In this document: piece by piece, positions 16,872-25,085 of the stretch
How positions within the stretch are numbered: position 1 is the first letter of the stretch
Layout: the number at the start of each line of letters is the position of its first letter
Assembly (NCBI RefSeq): GCF_009770985.1
Contig: NZ_WSRW01000012.1
Coordinates: forward strand, 1-34,164
DNA from: Mucilaginibacter lacusdianchii
Lineage (GTDB): Bacteria; Bacteroidota; Bacteroidia; Sphingobacteriales; Sphingobacteriaceae
Direction of reading: 5' to 3'
DNA: 34,164 nt
Made by a program: the position numbers and the translations under genes
The notes under the pieces: generated by a model
What the model was told of the DNA's origin: nothing
The model's input: only the letters and a program-made list of their open reading frames with translations
Database searches by the model: none

Positions 16872-17723
16872 TTAATTATTCAATTTTCTTTCACCCAGCC
16901 ATTTTACCATAGCAGGATCGCGGTGGTCAAAGAAGCTGCTGGTTTTGCTGTCAAGGGACAGGATCTTTTCCATTTCCTCTGCGGTCAATTCGAAATCCAG
17001 GCTGTTCAGGTTCTCCGCCATACGTTCTTTCCGAACGGATTTAGGAATAGCCACAACACCTCTTTGCGTCAGCCAGCGCAAAACCACCTGAGCAATAGAT
17101 TTGTTATACTTCTCACCGATAGATTTAAGCAGCTCATTTTGGAATAAATCGTTTTTGCCTTCTGCAAATGGCCCCCACGACTCAATTTGCACGTTATTTT
17201 CCTGCATGAATTGCTGCGCCTCATGCTGCTGGTGAAACGGATGGGTTTCTACCTGGTTGACTGCCGGAACCACCTCGTTATGGATGATCAGGTCGATCAG
17301 CCTGTCCGGTTGAAAATTGCTGACCCCGATGGCCCTGACCTTACCTTCTTTATACAATTCTTCCATTGCGCGCCATTCACCATAAACGTCGCCAAAAGGC
17401 TGATGAATAAGGTACAGGTCCAGGTAGTCCAGTTGCAGCTTTTTTAAGGAGTCTTCAAACGCTTGCTTTGTGCCTTCGTATCCTTTAGACTGTATCCAAA
17501 GCTTGGTGGTGATAAACAGCTCCTCCCTCGCTATGCCGCTGCGCTTGATGGCTTTACCCACTGCTTCTTCGTTCATGTAAGATTGCGCGGTATCTATTAA
17601 CCGGTAGCCGGTTTCAATGGCGTCTGCCACACTTCTTTCACACTCTGCCAGGTCGGTCACCTGAAAAACACCGAATCCGAGGATCGGCATTTCTACGCCG
17701 TTGTTCAATTTTACTGTATTCAT
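16872..17723 (-). CDS. Aldo/keto reductase, 2,5-diketo-D-gluconate reductase-like
   Basis: I chose the ATG at 17723 (MNTVKLNNGVEMPILGFGVF), giving 283 residues; the open frame upstream runs through the operator and promoter and is not credible as protein. The tetrad lies in LIDTAQSYMNE (Asp, Tyr), TTKLWIQ (Lys) and YLIHQPFG (His); the C-terminal IPKSVRKERMAEN binds the NADPH phosphate. It belongs to the AKR5-like group (DkgA/DkgB, YvgN) that reduces methylglyoxal and keto sugars. It is the first gene of a five-gene operon, with operator B at 17784-17811 and a -7 box at 17746-17753, leaving a short leader of about 16 nt. Confidence 0.92.
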   Translation of the reverse strand: MNTVKLNNGVEMPILGFGVFQVTDLAECERSVADAIETGYRLIDTAQSYMNEEAVGKAIKRSGIAREELFITTKLWIQSKGYEGTKQAFEDSLKKLQLDYLDLYLIHQPFGDVYGEWRAMEELYKEGKVRAIGVSNFQPDRLIDLIIHNEVVPAVNQVETHPFHQQHEAQQFMQENNVQIESWGPFAEGKNDLFQNELLKSIGEKYNKSIAQVVLRWLTQRGVVAIPKSVRKERMAENLNSLDFELTAEEMEKILSLDSKTSSFFDHRDPAMVKWLGERKLNN

Positions 17724-17745
17724 GTTTCTTTTGAGATTATAGGTA

Positions 17746-17812
17746 CAAAGTTCATACCTGTTATCCCCGAAAGGATGATACAGATTACGGACATTTATAC
17801 CATTTTTACAGG
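17746..17812 (-). promoter_or_regulatory. Operator B and promoter of the AKR-cupin operon
   Basis: Half-sites ATTACGG (17784-17790) and TTTACAG (17805-17811) repeat at 21 bp. On the minus strand the -7 box reads GAACTTTG (plus-strand CAAAGTTC, 17746-17753), identical to that of operator D. The CAAA is again 38 bp from the first half-site. The site occupies the gap between the esterase stop codon and the reductase start. Confidence 0.8.
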
Positions 17813-17856
17813 TTGTGGAAGTCATGTGCAGCGCAGCAGCCTGATGGGATGCCGTA

Positions 17857-19485
17857 TCACCGCAAGCTGCCTGACGTCACAGCCTTTTCTATCACGTCCA
17901 GTCTTGCCTTTCGGGGATCGGCTTTGCCCACTGCGGAACCATCCGGCTGAATCTCTAGCAGCTGATTGTTCTTTGGGTCATAGACCGGCCATTCCGGCAA
18001 TCCGCCTCCATTGGGATTGCCGGTTTTGGCGAAATTCGACCAATAAGTGTTCATCATCCTGGCGACCTCAGCGTCCCGGGGTGTTGCCGCCGCTCTGTTT
18101 CTGGCGCTCAGGTTGTCAAAGACATAGCCAATTTCAGAAGCGTGGGCCGCCCCATACCGCATGAACTGCTGCATGGCGGGAGAAACGTAGTTGAAGAGAT
18201 AAATATAGGCCGGCATGCCGCCTGCGACCACAGCCTTTGCCGTGAACCGGGCCGGCTCCGCCCATACTTTGTCCGTGTTTACCAGCGTGAGCATTTTTGC
18301 AAATTCAATATTCCCTTCCGGATCATAAACCGCTCCAGCTTCCGCCTGCTTATTTCCGAAAAGGCTAAGCAGGGCTTCTTTAGAACTGGCATTGACAAAG
18401 CCTGCCGGCACTTCTGCACTGTTCGATCCGATGAGGACCGGGACCTTTGCCTGCCTGCCGGCCTCGTAAGCACGCTGTGCTGTTTCCACCACGAGTTTAC
18501 CATCGAGGATGGGACCTGAATACGTCAGCAGGCCTCCCGGACCGCTTGTTTCCTGGCCACCATCTACAATTTCGGACGCGCTGAGAGACCGCAGCTTTTC
18601 CAATGCGGCCGCATCGCTACCTTCGATCCCGTGCTTCTTCGCGAAGTTCAAACCGATGGTCTCTGCCGATACCGGATAATAAGGATCTGCGTTGTCTTTT
18701 CGAATCGGGCGTCCGGTCAATACGCCGTCACGGCCTCCCCCGGATTCTATAATGGCCTTTTGAAATAAGCCTCTCGCGGCCGGAATGGTCAGCAGCGACT
18801 GAACTGAAACGCCACCGGCGGACTCTCCGAATATGGTCACATTGCCCGGGTTACCGCCAAAGGCAGCAATATTTTCTTTCACCCACTTAAGCGCAGCGAT
18901 TTCGTCCAGATAGGCATAGTTACCTTTGGGTTCCTCCGGATGTTCTTTACTGAGCGCGGGAAATGCAAAGAAGCCCATACGGCCGACGCGGTAGTTGAAG
19001 GTCACCAGGATAACGCCCTGCCTGGCGAAGCTGGAGCCCGAATATTCAGGTTGGGAACCGCTCCCGAAGACAAAACCACCGCCGTAAATCCAGACCATAA
19101 CGGGCAGATTCGCGCCTGGGGAGGCTCCGGCAGGTTTCCAAACATTCAGGTAAAGACAATCTTCGGAAGATGTCGGACTGATCCCGCCGGCCCTTTGCCC
19201 AAATCCGGCTTGCGCCGGGTCAGGACCAAACTTCGTGGCATCCCGTTCGCCTTGCCAGGCCAGACAGGGCTGCGGAGGACGCCAGCGGTTGGGACCAACG
19301 GGCGGAGCCGCATAGGGAATGCCTTTAAAGCTGGAAACATCGCCGGCAGTTTCGCCCCGCAAAACGCCGTAAGGAGTGGAAACCTTCGGCGCGCGGGCGT
19401 CTCCGTCCGTTTCGTGCTGCTGGGCAAAGGCTGCATGGCCGATGAACACGGCCACTAGGAGCCGACTAAATGCTTTGGTGATCAT
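17857..19485 (-). CDS. Exported type B carboxylesterase
   Basis: The protein is 542 residues with a signal peptide (residues 1-21, ending AFA-Q) and a full carboxylesterase/lipase alpha-beta hydrolase. Motifs are the FKGIPYAAPPVG start, EDCLYLNVW, the oxyanion GGG at about 135-137, the nucleophile Ser222 in GESAGG, and a probable catalytic His in GAAHASEIGYVF. It would hydrolyse a carboxylic ester in the periplasm or outside the cell. It lies between the LytTR pair (83-bp gap) and the AKR operon and could supply an alcohol, aldehyde or acid to the oxidoreductases, but that is inference. No specific regulatory site is visible. Confidence 0.9.
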   Translation of the reverse strand: MITKAFSRLLVAVFIGHAAFAQQHETDGDARAPKVSTPYGVLRGETAGDVSSFKGIPYAAPPVGPNRWRPPQPCLAWQGERDATKFGPDPAQAGFGQRAGGISPTSSEDCLYLNVWKPAGASPGANLPVMVWIYGGGFVFGSGSQPEYSGSSFARQGVILVTFNYRVGRMGFFAFPALSKEHPEEPKGNYAYLDEIAALKWVKENIAAFGGNPGNVTIFGESAGGVSVQSLLTIPAARGLFQKAIIESGGGRDGVLTGRPIRKDNADPYYPVSAETIGLNFAKKHGIEGSDAAALEKLRSLSASEIVDGGQETSGPGGLLTYSGPILDGKLVVETAQRAYEAGRQAKVPVLIGSNSAEVPAGFVNASSKEALLSLFGNKQAEAGAVYDPEGNIEFAKMLTLVNTDKVWAEPARFTAKAVVAGGMPAYIYLFNYVSPAMQQFMRYGAAHASEIGYVFDNLSARNRAAATPRDAEVARMMNTYWSNFAKTGNPNGGGLPEWPVYDPKNNQLLEIQPDGSAVGKADPRKARLDVIEKAVTSGSLR

Positions 19486-19568
19486 GATCGTTTTTCATTT
19501 AAAAATTACAATTGGGTTGTTACTGCCGCTCCCGGTGATGCAGATGACCGGACGCCGAATAGCTTGCG

Positions 19569-20324
19569 CTACAGCACCCATTTACTTAAAAAATTATTAA
19601 AATCTTCTTTGAATTGCTCGCTAACGGCAATGGTGGTCTGGCCTACCAGCACGGATGTTTTGGTGGCTGATTTGATTGCGCCGGCAGCAACGATGAACGA
19701 GCGGTGCAAACGCAAAAACATTTCGGGCGGTAGCTTTTCCTGAAGCCGCTTGAGGCTGGTCAGGGTCAGTAAAGGCTTATCCATTGATTTGAGAAAGACC
19801 TTTACATAGTCCTTTAAGCCCTCGATGTACAGGATGTCGTCAACATCTATTTTGACCAACTGATGCTCCACCTTCAGGTAAATATAGGGCCTGCCCTGCT
19901 GAGCTGGCTTGGTTTCCATTCCAGCGGCCTGCAAGCTATTTTCAAACATCGCAAAATAGTTCTTTGCCTTCTCGGCTGCTCTGGAGAAATCGACGAAGCT
20001 GAAAGGCTTTACCAGATAGTCCATGGCATCCACTTTAAACCCATCGAGCGCATACTGGTCATAGGCCGTCGTAAAAATGATACGCAGGCTGTTTTTCTTG
20101 TCAGATTGACCGATGATACGGGCGAGTTCGATACCGTTCAGATCCGCCATGCGGATGTCCAGAAAGACAAGGTTCAGCTGTGGATTCTGGTGAATTTCTG
20201 CCAACGCAGCAATCGCATTATTATACCGGCCTACCAAATTTAAGTAGGACGTTTGCGTGATGTAGGAGACAACGAGGTCCAGCGCGGCAGGCTCGTCGTC
20301 TACGGCGATACAATTAATGCTCAT
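19569..20324 (-). CDS. LytTR-family response regulator
   Basis: The protein is 251 residues. The receiver domain (1-125) has the acidic pocket VDDEP, phospho-acceptor Asp56 in LVFLDIRMAD, Thr in FTTAYDQ and Lys106 in LVKPF. The C-terminal LytTR DNA-binding domain (about 145-248) includes DILYIEGLKDYVKVFL and FLRLHRSFIV. LytTR proteins bind paired direct repeats spaced about one or two helical turns apart. The start overlaps the kinase gene by 11 bp, so the pair is cotranscribed. A 21-bp-period repeat upstream of the kinase (21555-21622) is a candidate binding site. Confidence 0.93.
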   Translation of the reverse strand: MSINCIAVDDEPAALDLVVSYITQTSYLNLVGRYNNAIAALAEIHQNPQLNLVFLDIRMADLNGIELARIIGQSDKKNSLRIIFTTAYDQYALDGFKVDAMDYLVKPFSFVDFSRAAEKAKNYFAMFENSLQAAGMETKPAQQGRPYIYLKVEHQLVKIDVDDILYIEGLKDYVKVFLKSMDKPLLTLTSLKRLQEKLPPEMFLRLHRSFIVAAGAIKSATKTSVLVGQTTIAVSEQFKEDFNNFLSKWVL

Positions 20325-21381
20325 CAGTATACAAGGTTAATTTAACGACGAATTCCTTTGCAAAATCATCAGGTTCAGCGATCAATTCATATCTGCCCGG
20401 ATAAATCAAGTCTAACCGTCGCCGCGTGTTGCTAATCCCAATGCCATTACCGTCATCCAGCTGTTTGGCCAAACCACTGAACAGAGAGTTCCGGACCTCG
20501 AACGTCAGCCTGCCGTCCTTTTCAGACAATTCGATATACACATAGCTGGGGTTTACGGCACTGATGCCGTGCTTGAAAGCGTTTTCTATAAATGGCAGAA
20601 AAAGCATCGGCGCAATCAACAGGACGGGAAGGTCCGGCTGTGTGTCAAAAATGATTTGAACGTCCCGGTTGATGCGAACCTTCATTAAAGTGATGTAATC
20701 TTCAATGAATTCTATCTCTTTCTGAAGAGAGGTCTGTTCATTTTTAGTTTCATATAATACATACCGCATCATATGGGAGAGGGAATAAATGGAGCTTTTT
20801 GCCGAATCCGGGTTGGTGTCCATCAGCGCATAGATGGTATGCAGAATATTGAAGAAAAAGTGAGGGTTGATCTGTGACTTCAGGAAGGCCAACTCCGCTC
20901 CCACTCTTTCTTTCTCGGATATCTCGAAAGCCAACTGATTTTTCTGGAGCCTTTTGGCAACGACCGAAACATAGCTCAAGGCGAGAATCATGATCGAGAG
21001 TACTACGATCCAGGTTGCTGTAAAATGATGGTTGGGACGATAAGGATGACCCGGGGTAGAAAAGCGCTTGATAAAAGCAGCATCTACACCAATAAATTCA
21101 GCGAACCAAAGATTGGCTATGACGAGGAAGTAGATGACCAGGATCAGGACGAGCAGGTACGGAAGCCCCCAAAACCGGTTGGCGAGTTTGGGATAGAATA
21201 CATGCATATTCGCAAAATACAGGCCGGCAAACAGGGCGTTTTCTGCAATTTGCTTCATCCAGAACTCCCGCGGCATATCGTCTGCCTTCGCCAGTTGCAT
21301 AATCAGCAGGGCGAACAGGGCGATCATGACGACGAAGTCGATGGAAAATAAAGCCTTGAGAACGTTTTTTTTAGTATTCAT
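20314..21381 (-). CDS. LytS/YehU-family sensor histidine kinase
   Basis: The start is the ATG at 21381; a TTG two codons upstream also opens the frame. About four transmembrane helices lie at 12-30, 48-66, 75-98 and 122-142, then a short coil and the His kinase domain with phospho-acceptor His174 in QINPHFFFNILHTI. ATP-binding motifs are FIENAFKHG and DGNGIGISNTRRRL. There is no extracellular sensor domain, so the signal is probably sensed in or near the membrane. It pairs with the overlapping LytTR regulator. Leftward operator C lies about 470 bp upstream and might drive it through a long leader. Confidence 0.92.
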   Translation of the reverse strand: MNTKKNVLKALFSIDFVVMIALFALLIMQLAKADDMPREFWMKQIAENALFAGLYFANMHVFYPKLANRFWGLPYLLVLILVIYFLVIANLWFAEFIGVDAAFIKRFSTPGHPYRPNHHFTATWIVVLSIMILALSYVSVVAKRLQKNQLAFEISEKERVGAELAFLKSQINPHFFFNILHTIYALMDTNPDSAKSSIYSLSHMMRYVLYETKNEQTSLQKEIEFIEDYITLMKVRINRDVQIIFDTQPDLPVLLIAPMLFLPFIENAFKHGISAVNPSYVYIELSEKDGRLTFEVRNSLFSGLAKQLDDGNGIGISNTRRRLDLIYPGRYELIAEPDDFAKEFVVKLTLYTDEH

Positions 21382-21846
21382 TGACAAAACAGTTCCTGTT
21401 AAAATGCGCTTTGCATTCCGGCAAAGCGCATTGATAAAGGGTAATCACAAAACCCTCAGCTATGAACCATTGCAAAATGCGCCTTTTTTGCGGAGACGGC
21501 TTTCACCAATAGACGGTTGCAGTGAAATCATAGATGAACGCGTCTTTACCATCTACCGGACCGTCATGCCCTTCACCGTCGGGAAAAAACCACTGACCGT
21601 CGAGAATATTCCCTTAACGGTCTATAAAAATGTGAAAGCGAATGAATTATGTTTTCCTTTGACTATTGCAATGGCGCACAGGCCGGACCACCCTCCCTGG
21701 TTCCCAGCAGTGACATCCTACCACTTCGCACATGGGTATCACGTAACGGGAATTCAAAAGGTGGTCCAAGGTTAGCGCAGTAGCGTTTGATCAACTGGTT
21801 ATTTATCCAGAAGGAACAACAATAAATGGCATCGGAGCACACGGTA
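21382..21846. other. Long intergenic stretch between kinase and operator C
   Basis: No convincing gene is seen. A plus-strand frame (21326-21775, 149 residues) overlaps the kinase start and has no recognised domain. On the minus strand, right after the operator C promoter, the first ATG (21832) gives only a nine-residue frame. The stretch holds the 21-bp repeats at 21555-21622 and a distant inverted repeat (GGACCACC near 21685, GGTGGTCC near 21761). It may be a structured leader of the kinase operon or the remains of a lost target gene. Confidence 0.5.
21555..21622. repeat. Direct repeats with 21-bp period, candidate LytTR binding region
   Basis: ACCGTC at 21575, ACCGTC at 21596 and ACGGTC at 21617 start exactly 21 bp apart; a weaker ACCGGA starts at 21555 (20 bp earlier). 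LytTR regulators bind 9-bp direct repeats with a similar period, and a LytTR operon starts about 200 bp away. In the plus reading frame the same bases encode seven-residue repeats (PFTVGKK, PLTVENI, PLTVYKN), so a peptide origin cannot be excluded. Confidence 0.4.
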
Positions 21847-21912
21847 CAAAAGTCAAATCTTTTGCTCGGAACGATATGATACAGATTACGGGTATTATTA
21901 CCATTATTACTG
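21847..21912 (-). promoter_or_regulatory. Operator C and leftward promoter beside the AraC-family gene
   Basis: Half-sites ATTACGG (21885-21891) and ATTACTG (21906-21912) repeat at 21 bp. A minus-strand GACTTTTG box (plus-strand CAAAAGTC, 21847-21854) lies 38 bp from the first half-site, as at A, B and D. The promoter therefore points away from the AraC gene and toward the kinase, although the site is also only 67 bp before the AraC start codon and could serve autoregulation. The last half-site deviates most from consensus. Confidence 0.65.
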
Positions 21913-21979
21913 ATTTTAGGAAAAGCAATGGTGATCAGGCCAATAATAAATTAAATTCGATTATTTAAAACGGATTAAC

Positions 21980-22876
21980 ATGGATGAGATCAGACGGTTC
22001 AATACCATTAGCGAATATAACAGCTTCAATAATAACGAGACGAAACACCCACTGGTGAGTGTGGTCGATCTGTCAAAAGCCAGTCCCAGAACGGGATCAC
22101 GCATGTATTTCGGATTTTACATTGTTTTTTTGAAGGAAGTGAAATGCGGGGACCTTGTTTATGGCAGGAACACTTACGATTACCAGGAAGGCACTTTAGT
22201 TTTTATGGCACCGGGCCAGGTGGCAGGCGTCAACAGCAATGGGGAAACGTACCAGCCTAAAGGTAAGGTGCTGGTGTTCCACCCGGACCTGATACACGGG
22301 ACTTCTTTGGGCCGTCATATTCAGGATTACACCTTTTTCGGTTACCAGTCGAGTGAGGCTTTACACTTGTCGGAACGTGAAAGAGGCATTGTGCTGGATT
22401 GCTTCTCCAAGATAGATTACGAGCTGGAGCGCGGGGTGGATAAACACAGTAAAAGGTTGATCGTGTCGAATATTGAACTTTTCCTGGACTACAGCACACG
22501 CTTTTATGACCGGCAATTTATCACCCGGGATCATGTGCATCAGGGTATCATCGAAAGATTCGAGCGGTTACTGAACGACTTCTTTGCTTCGGAAAAACCG
22601 CAAACGGTTGGCTTGCCATCGGTGGCCTATTGCGCGGAACAGCTTTATTTATCGCCGAATTATTTTGGTGACCTGGTCAAAAAGGAAACCGGCAGAACGG
22701 CGCAGGAATATATTCAGGACAAGCTCATTGACATGGCTAAAGAAAAGATATATGACGGCAGCAAGACGGTGAACCAGATTGCCTTGGAACTGGGTTACAA
22801 ATACCCGCAGCACTTCGTCAGGTTATTCAAAAAGCGGGTTGGTCATACCCCGCTTGAATTCCGGTCGCTGAATTAA
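21980..22876 (+). CDS. AraC-family transcriptional regulator
   Basis: The protein is 298 residues. The N-terminal half (about 20-170) is a cupin-like ligand-binding domain of the type found in Bacteroidota AraC regulators (YGRNTYDYQEGTLVFMAPGQ, VLVFHPDLIHGTSLGRHI). The C-terminal 100 residues hold the two helix-turn-helix units (VAYCAEQLYLSPNYFGDLVKK and VNQIALELGYKYPQHFVRLF) and end in GHTPLEFR. Related regulators often control genes for aldo/keto reductases and SDRs. Four copies of a 21-bp direct repeat in this window, one 67 bp before its start codon, suggest it controls the alcohol dehydrogenase, AKR-cupin and SDR operons. It is the only AraC-type protein in the window. Confidence 0.93.
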   Translation: MDEIRRFNTISEYNSFNNNETKHPLVSVVDLSKASPRTGSRMYFGFYIVFLKEVKCGDLVYGRNTYDYQEGTLVFMAPGQVAGVNSNGETYQPKGKVLVFHPDLIHGTSLGRHIQDYTFFGYQSSEALHLSERERGIVLDCFSKIDYELERGVDKHSKRLIVSNIELFLDYSTRFYDRQFITRDHVHQGIIERFERLLNDFFASEKPQTVGLPSVAYCAEQLYLSPNYFGDLVKKETGRTAQEYIQDKLIDMAKEKIYDGSKTVNQIALELGYKYPQHFVRLFKKRVGHTPLEFRSLN

Positions 22877-23272
22877 GACCAGGCCAGGGCTCACCTAAAT
22901 GGTTTGCCCATCAGCATAAAGATACTGATTGTGATAAGGTAACGGGTGATCCGCCTGAGGGCACAAGCGTTCCGGCAAGCAACGGAAAGCTTTCCACGGG
23001 TTTCGTTTCTACCCTGCAAGCGCAGGGCTTCCGAAAAAAGGTCCAGATTTGAGGTCCGGTCAAAAAAAGGCGGCTAGACCCTCTGGTAAAGGAAAAGCCG
23101 GTGGCGATTCACCCCGCCCGGAAAACCGCGCAGATGTTCAGCGCCGATTCGATCACATGAAGTACCCGGCACGGCCCGCGTGTTCGGCGGCATTGACCGA
23201 TGGGGTTGTTGACCGGAGAGGTAAGCGTGCCGGAAAGCTGCGTTTGACAAGTTAGCAATTGGAACAGGAATC
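22877..23272. other. 396-bp leader region before the molybdenum cofactor operon
   Basis: No gene is recognised. A hairpin at 22965-22992 (AAGC and TTCCG paired with CGGAA and GCTT around a one-base mismatch) follows the AraC gene but has no clear T-run. A smaller CCTGC/GCAGG hairpin is near 23017, and GGTCC is directly repeated at 23041 and 23056. The GC-rich, purine-rich character could reflect a structured 5' leader for the xdhC-like gene; I do not recognise a known riboswitch core in it. Confidence 0.4.
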
Positions 23273-24424
23273 ATGAAAGAATTAAAGGAAATCACTACAG
23301 CGTATGACCGCGCACAGCGCGCCGGCAAACAGACGGCGCTGGCTACCGTCGTTCACGTAGAGGGCTCGTCCTACCGGCGGGCGGGCGCCCGTATGCTGGT
23401 GACCGAGGATGGACAATTGACGGGGGCCATCAGCGGCGGCTGCCTCGAAGGAGACGCGCTCAGGAAAGCCCGTCTGGCTATGGCGCAACGGAAGGCCGTG
23501 CTGGTTACCTATGACACTACCGACGAAGATGATGCAAAGCTTGGTGTAGGACTCGGTTGTAACGGCATTATACAGATCCTGATAGAGCCAATCGATGCCG
23601 GTTTCGCTTTAAACCCGATTGTGCTGTTCAAAACGCTGCTGAGCAAACGCGAGGCGGTGGTCCTGATCACGATTTTCAACATGGAAGACCGTCACCAAAA
23701 CCAGTACGGCACCTGCATGCTCATTGACCGCGACGGCCGGAGTATCGGAACCCTGTTGCGTCAGGAGGTCGCCGAGGCTGTCGTACACGACGCCCTAAAG
23801 GTGCTGCAGCAGCCTGCCCAGCCAGCCAGAACCTACCGGTATGAGAACGGCTACACCTGTCTGATTGAACTTCTGCAACCGGCCATCTCGCTGGTGATCG
23901 CCGGCGCAGGGAACGACGCCGTTCCACTGGTGCAGATCGCTAAAGTGCTAGGATGGGAAGTAACGCTTGCCGACGGCCGGGCCAATTATAATACCGCCGA
24001 ACGCTTTCCCTGGGCGGACAGGCGCATCGTGGCCCGGCCCGATGAGCTTCTGGTACAGCTGATGACAGATAGGCGAACGGTCTTCGTGCTGATGACACAT
24101 AATTATAATTATGACCTGTCGCTGCTGGGTCAACTGCTTACTTTGCCATTGCCTTACATCGGCGTTCTCGGGCCAAAGTCCCGGCTCATACGTATGCTCG
24201 CCGAATGCTACGGTGCGGATGCCCCTTCTGCCGACCGGACCAACATTCATGGCCCGGCAGGATTGGATATCGGCTCAGAGAGTGCGGAAGAGATCGCCCT
24301 GTCCATTGTTTCGGAGATACAGTGTGTTTTGAACCAGCGCGACGGCGCTCCGTTGGCAAACAAAGCACATGTTCACGACCGTTACCTGACTGATAAGGAA
24401 TACACCAACATCGAATCCCTATGA
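23273..24424 (+). CDS. XdhC/CoxI-family molybdenum cofactor maturation protein
   Basis: The protein is 383 residues. The N-terminal XdhC_CoxI domain (about 10-85) shows HVEGSSYRRAGARMLVTEDG and AISGGCLEGD; after a middle segment, a Rossmann-like XdhC C-terminal domain starts at LVIAGAGNDAVPLVQIAKVLG. Members (XdhC, E. coli PaoD) bind the mature molybdenum cofactor, help sulphurate it and insert it into xanthine oxidase-type enzymes. Two such enzymes are encoded in this window. The gene overlaps the next by ATGA, and AGGAA lies four bases before the ATG, an unusually good ribosome site for this phylum. Confidence 0.9.
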   Translation: MKELKEITTAYDRAQRAGKQTALATVVHVEGSSYRRAGARMLVTEDGQLTGAISGGCLEGDALRKARLAMAQRKAVLVTYDTTDEDDAKLGVGLGCNGIIQILIEPIDAGFALNPIVLFKTLLSKREAVVLITIFNMEDRHQNQYGTCMLIDRDGRSIGTLLRQEVAEAVVHDALKVLQQPAQPARTYRYENGYTCLIELLQPAISLVIAGAGNDAVPLVQIAKVLGWEVTLADGRANYNTAERFPWADRRIVARPDELLVQLMTDRRTVFVLMTHNYNYDLSLLGQLLTLPLPYIGVLGPKSRLIRMLAECYGADAPSADRTNIHGPAGLDIGSESAEEIALSIVSEIQCVLNQRDGAPLANKAHVHDRYLTDKEYTNIESL

Positions 24425-25008
24425 AATTAAGCACCGTCATATTGGCTGCAGGACCTTCCAGACGGCTGGGACAGCCCAAACAGAACCTCCGGTTTAAAGA
24501 AAAGACTTTATTGCAGCATGCCATCTTTGCTGCGGGCGGGGTTTCGGATCACGTTCTTGTCGTCCTGGGCGCAAGCCGGGAACGCATCGAAGACACCATC
24601 CAGGATTTACCGGTCGAAATTCTGTTTAATGCCAGGTGGTCTGAAGGAATGGCCTACTCCATCCGGACGGCAGTTTCGCACCTGGTGGTTCATTATCCGG
24701 TTGTCACCCATATCCTGTTTATGGTCTGTGATCAGCCATTGATTGCTCCTTCTTTTCTGGAGCAGTTAATTCAAACGGCCGGTACATCCGGGCGTGGCAT
24801 CGTTGCCACGGGTTATAACGGCATTGCGGGCGTCCCTGCAGTATTCAGCGTGAAGTACTATCCAGAGCTGATCGCTCTTGTTGGAGACGAAGGTGCGAGG
24901 CAACTCATGCGGACACATCCGGATGATATGCGCGTAGTGCCTTACCTGGATGCTGAGCTGGACATCGACACCGACGACGACTACCAATGGTTGCTGAACA
25001 ACAAATAA
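24421..25008 (+). CDS. mocA: Molybdenum cofactor cytidylyltransferase (MocA-like)
   Basis: The 195-residue nucleotidyltransferase has an N-terminal LAAGPSRRLGQPKQNL motif that binds the nucleotide, FMVCDQPLIAPSF with the metal-binding Asp, GIAGVPAVFS and a DIDTDDDY end. MocA makes molybdopterin cytosine dinucleotide, the form used by xanthine oxidase-family enzymes such as PaoABC, which fits its neighbours. Guanylyl-transferring MobA is less likely given the shared operon with an XdhC protein. It is translationally coupled to the xdhC-like gene (4-bp overlap). Confidence 0.85.
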   Translation: MKLSTVILAAGPSRRLGQPKQNLRFKEKTLLQHAIFAAGGVSDHVLVVLGASRERIEDTIQDLPVEILFNARWSEGMAYSIRTAVSHLVVHYPVVTHILFMVCDQPLIAPSFLEQLIQTAGTSGRGIVATGYNGIAGVPAVFSVKYYPELIALVGDEGARQLMRTHPDDMRVVPYLDAELDIDTDDDYQWLLNNK

Positions 25009-25021
25009 ACGGGCTTCAATC

Positions 25022-25066
25022 GGTGAGGGATAGCGAATGACTCATCCGGCATGGATTACCCCTCAC
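25022..25066 (+). other. Hairpin between mocA-like and moaA genes
   Basis: GTGAGGG (25023-25029) can pair with CCCTCAC (25060-25066) across a 30-base loop in the 77-bp gap. No T-run follows, so it is not a clear terminator; it may mark an mRNA processing or attenuation point. Confidence 0.35.
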
Positions 25067-25085
25067 TTCTGGCTTTAACGCACTG

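Noticed and set aside
21803..21830. Nine-residue frame starting MPFIVVPSG after the operator C promoter, reminiscent of a tautomerase start
   Set aside because: Stops after nine codons, and the following frames do not resemble the rest of a tautomerase; too short to support a remnant.
25021..25030. CGGTGAGGGA identical to the last ten bases of the tRNA-Ser, a possible attachment site
   Set aside because: It lies inside a probable operon between mocA-like and moaA genes, is only 10 bp, and is better explained as one arm of a local hairpin (25023-25066).
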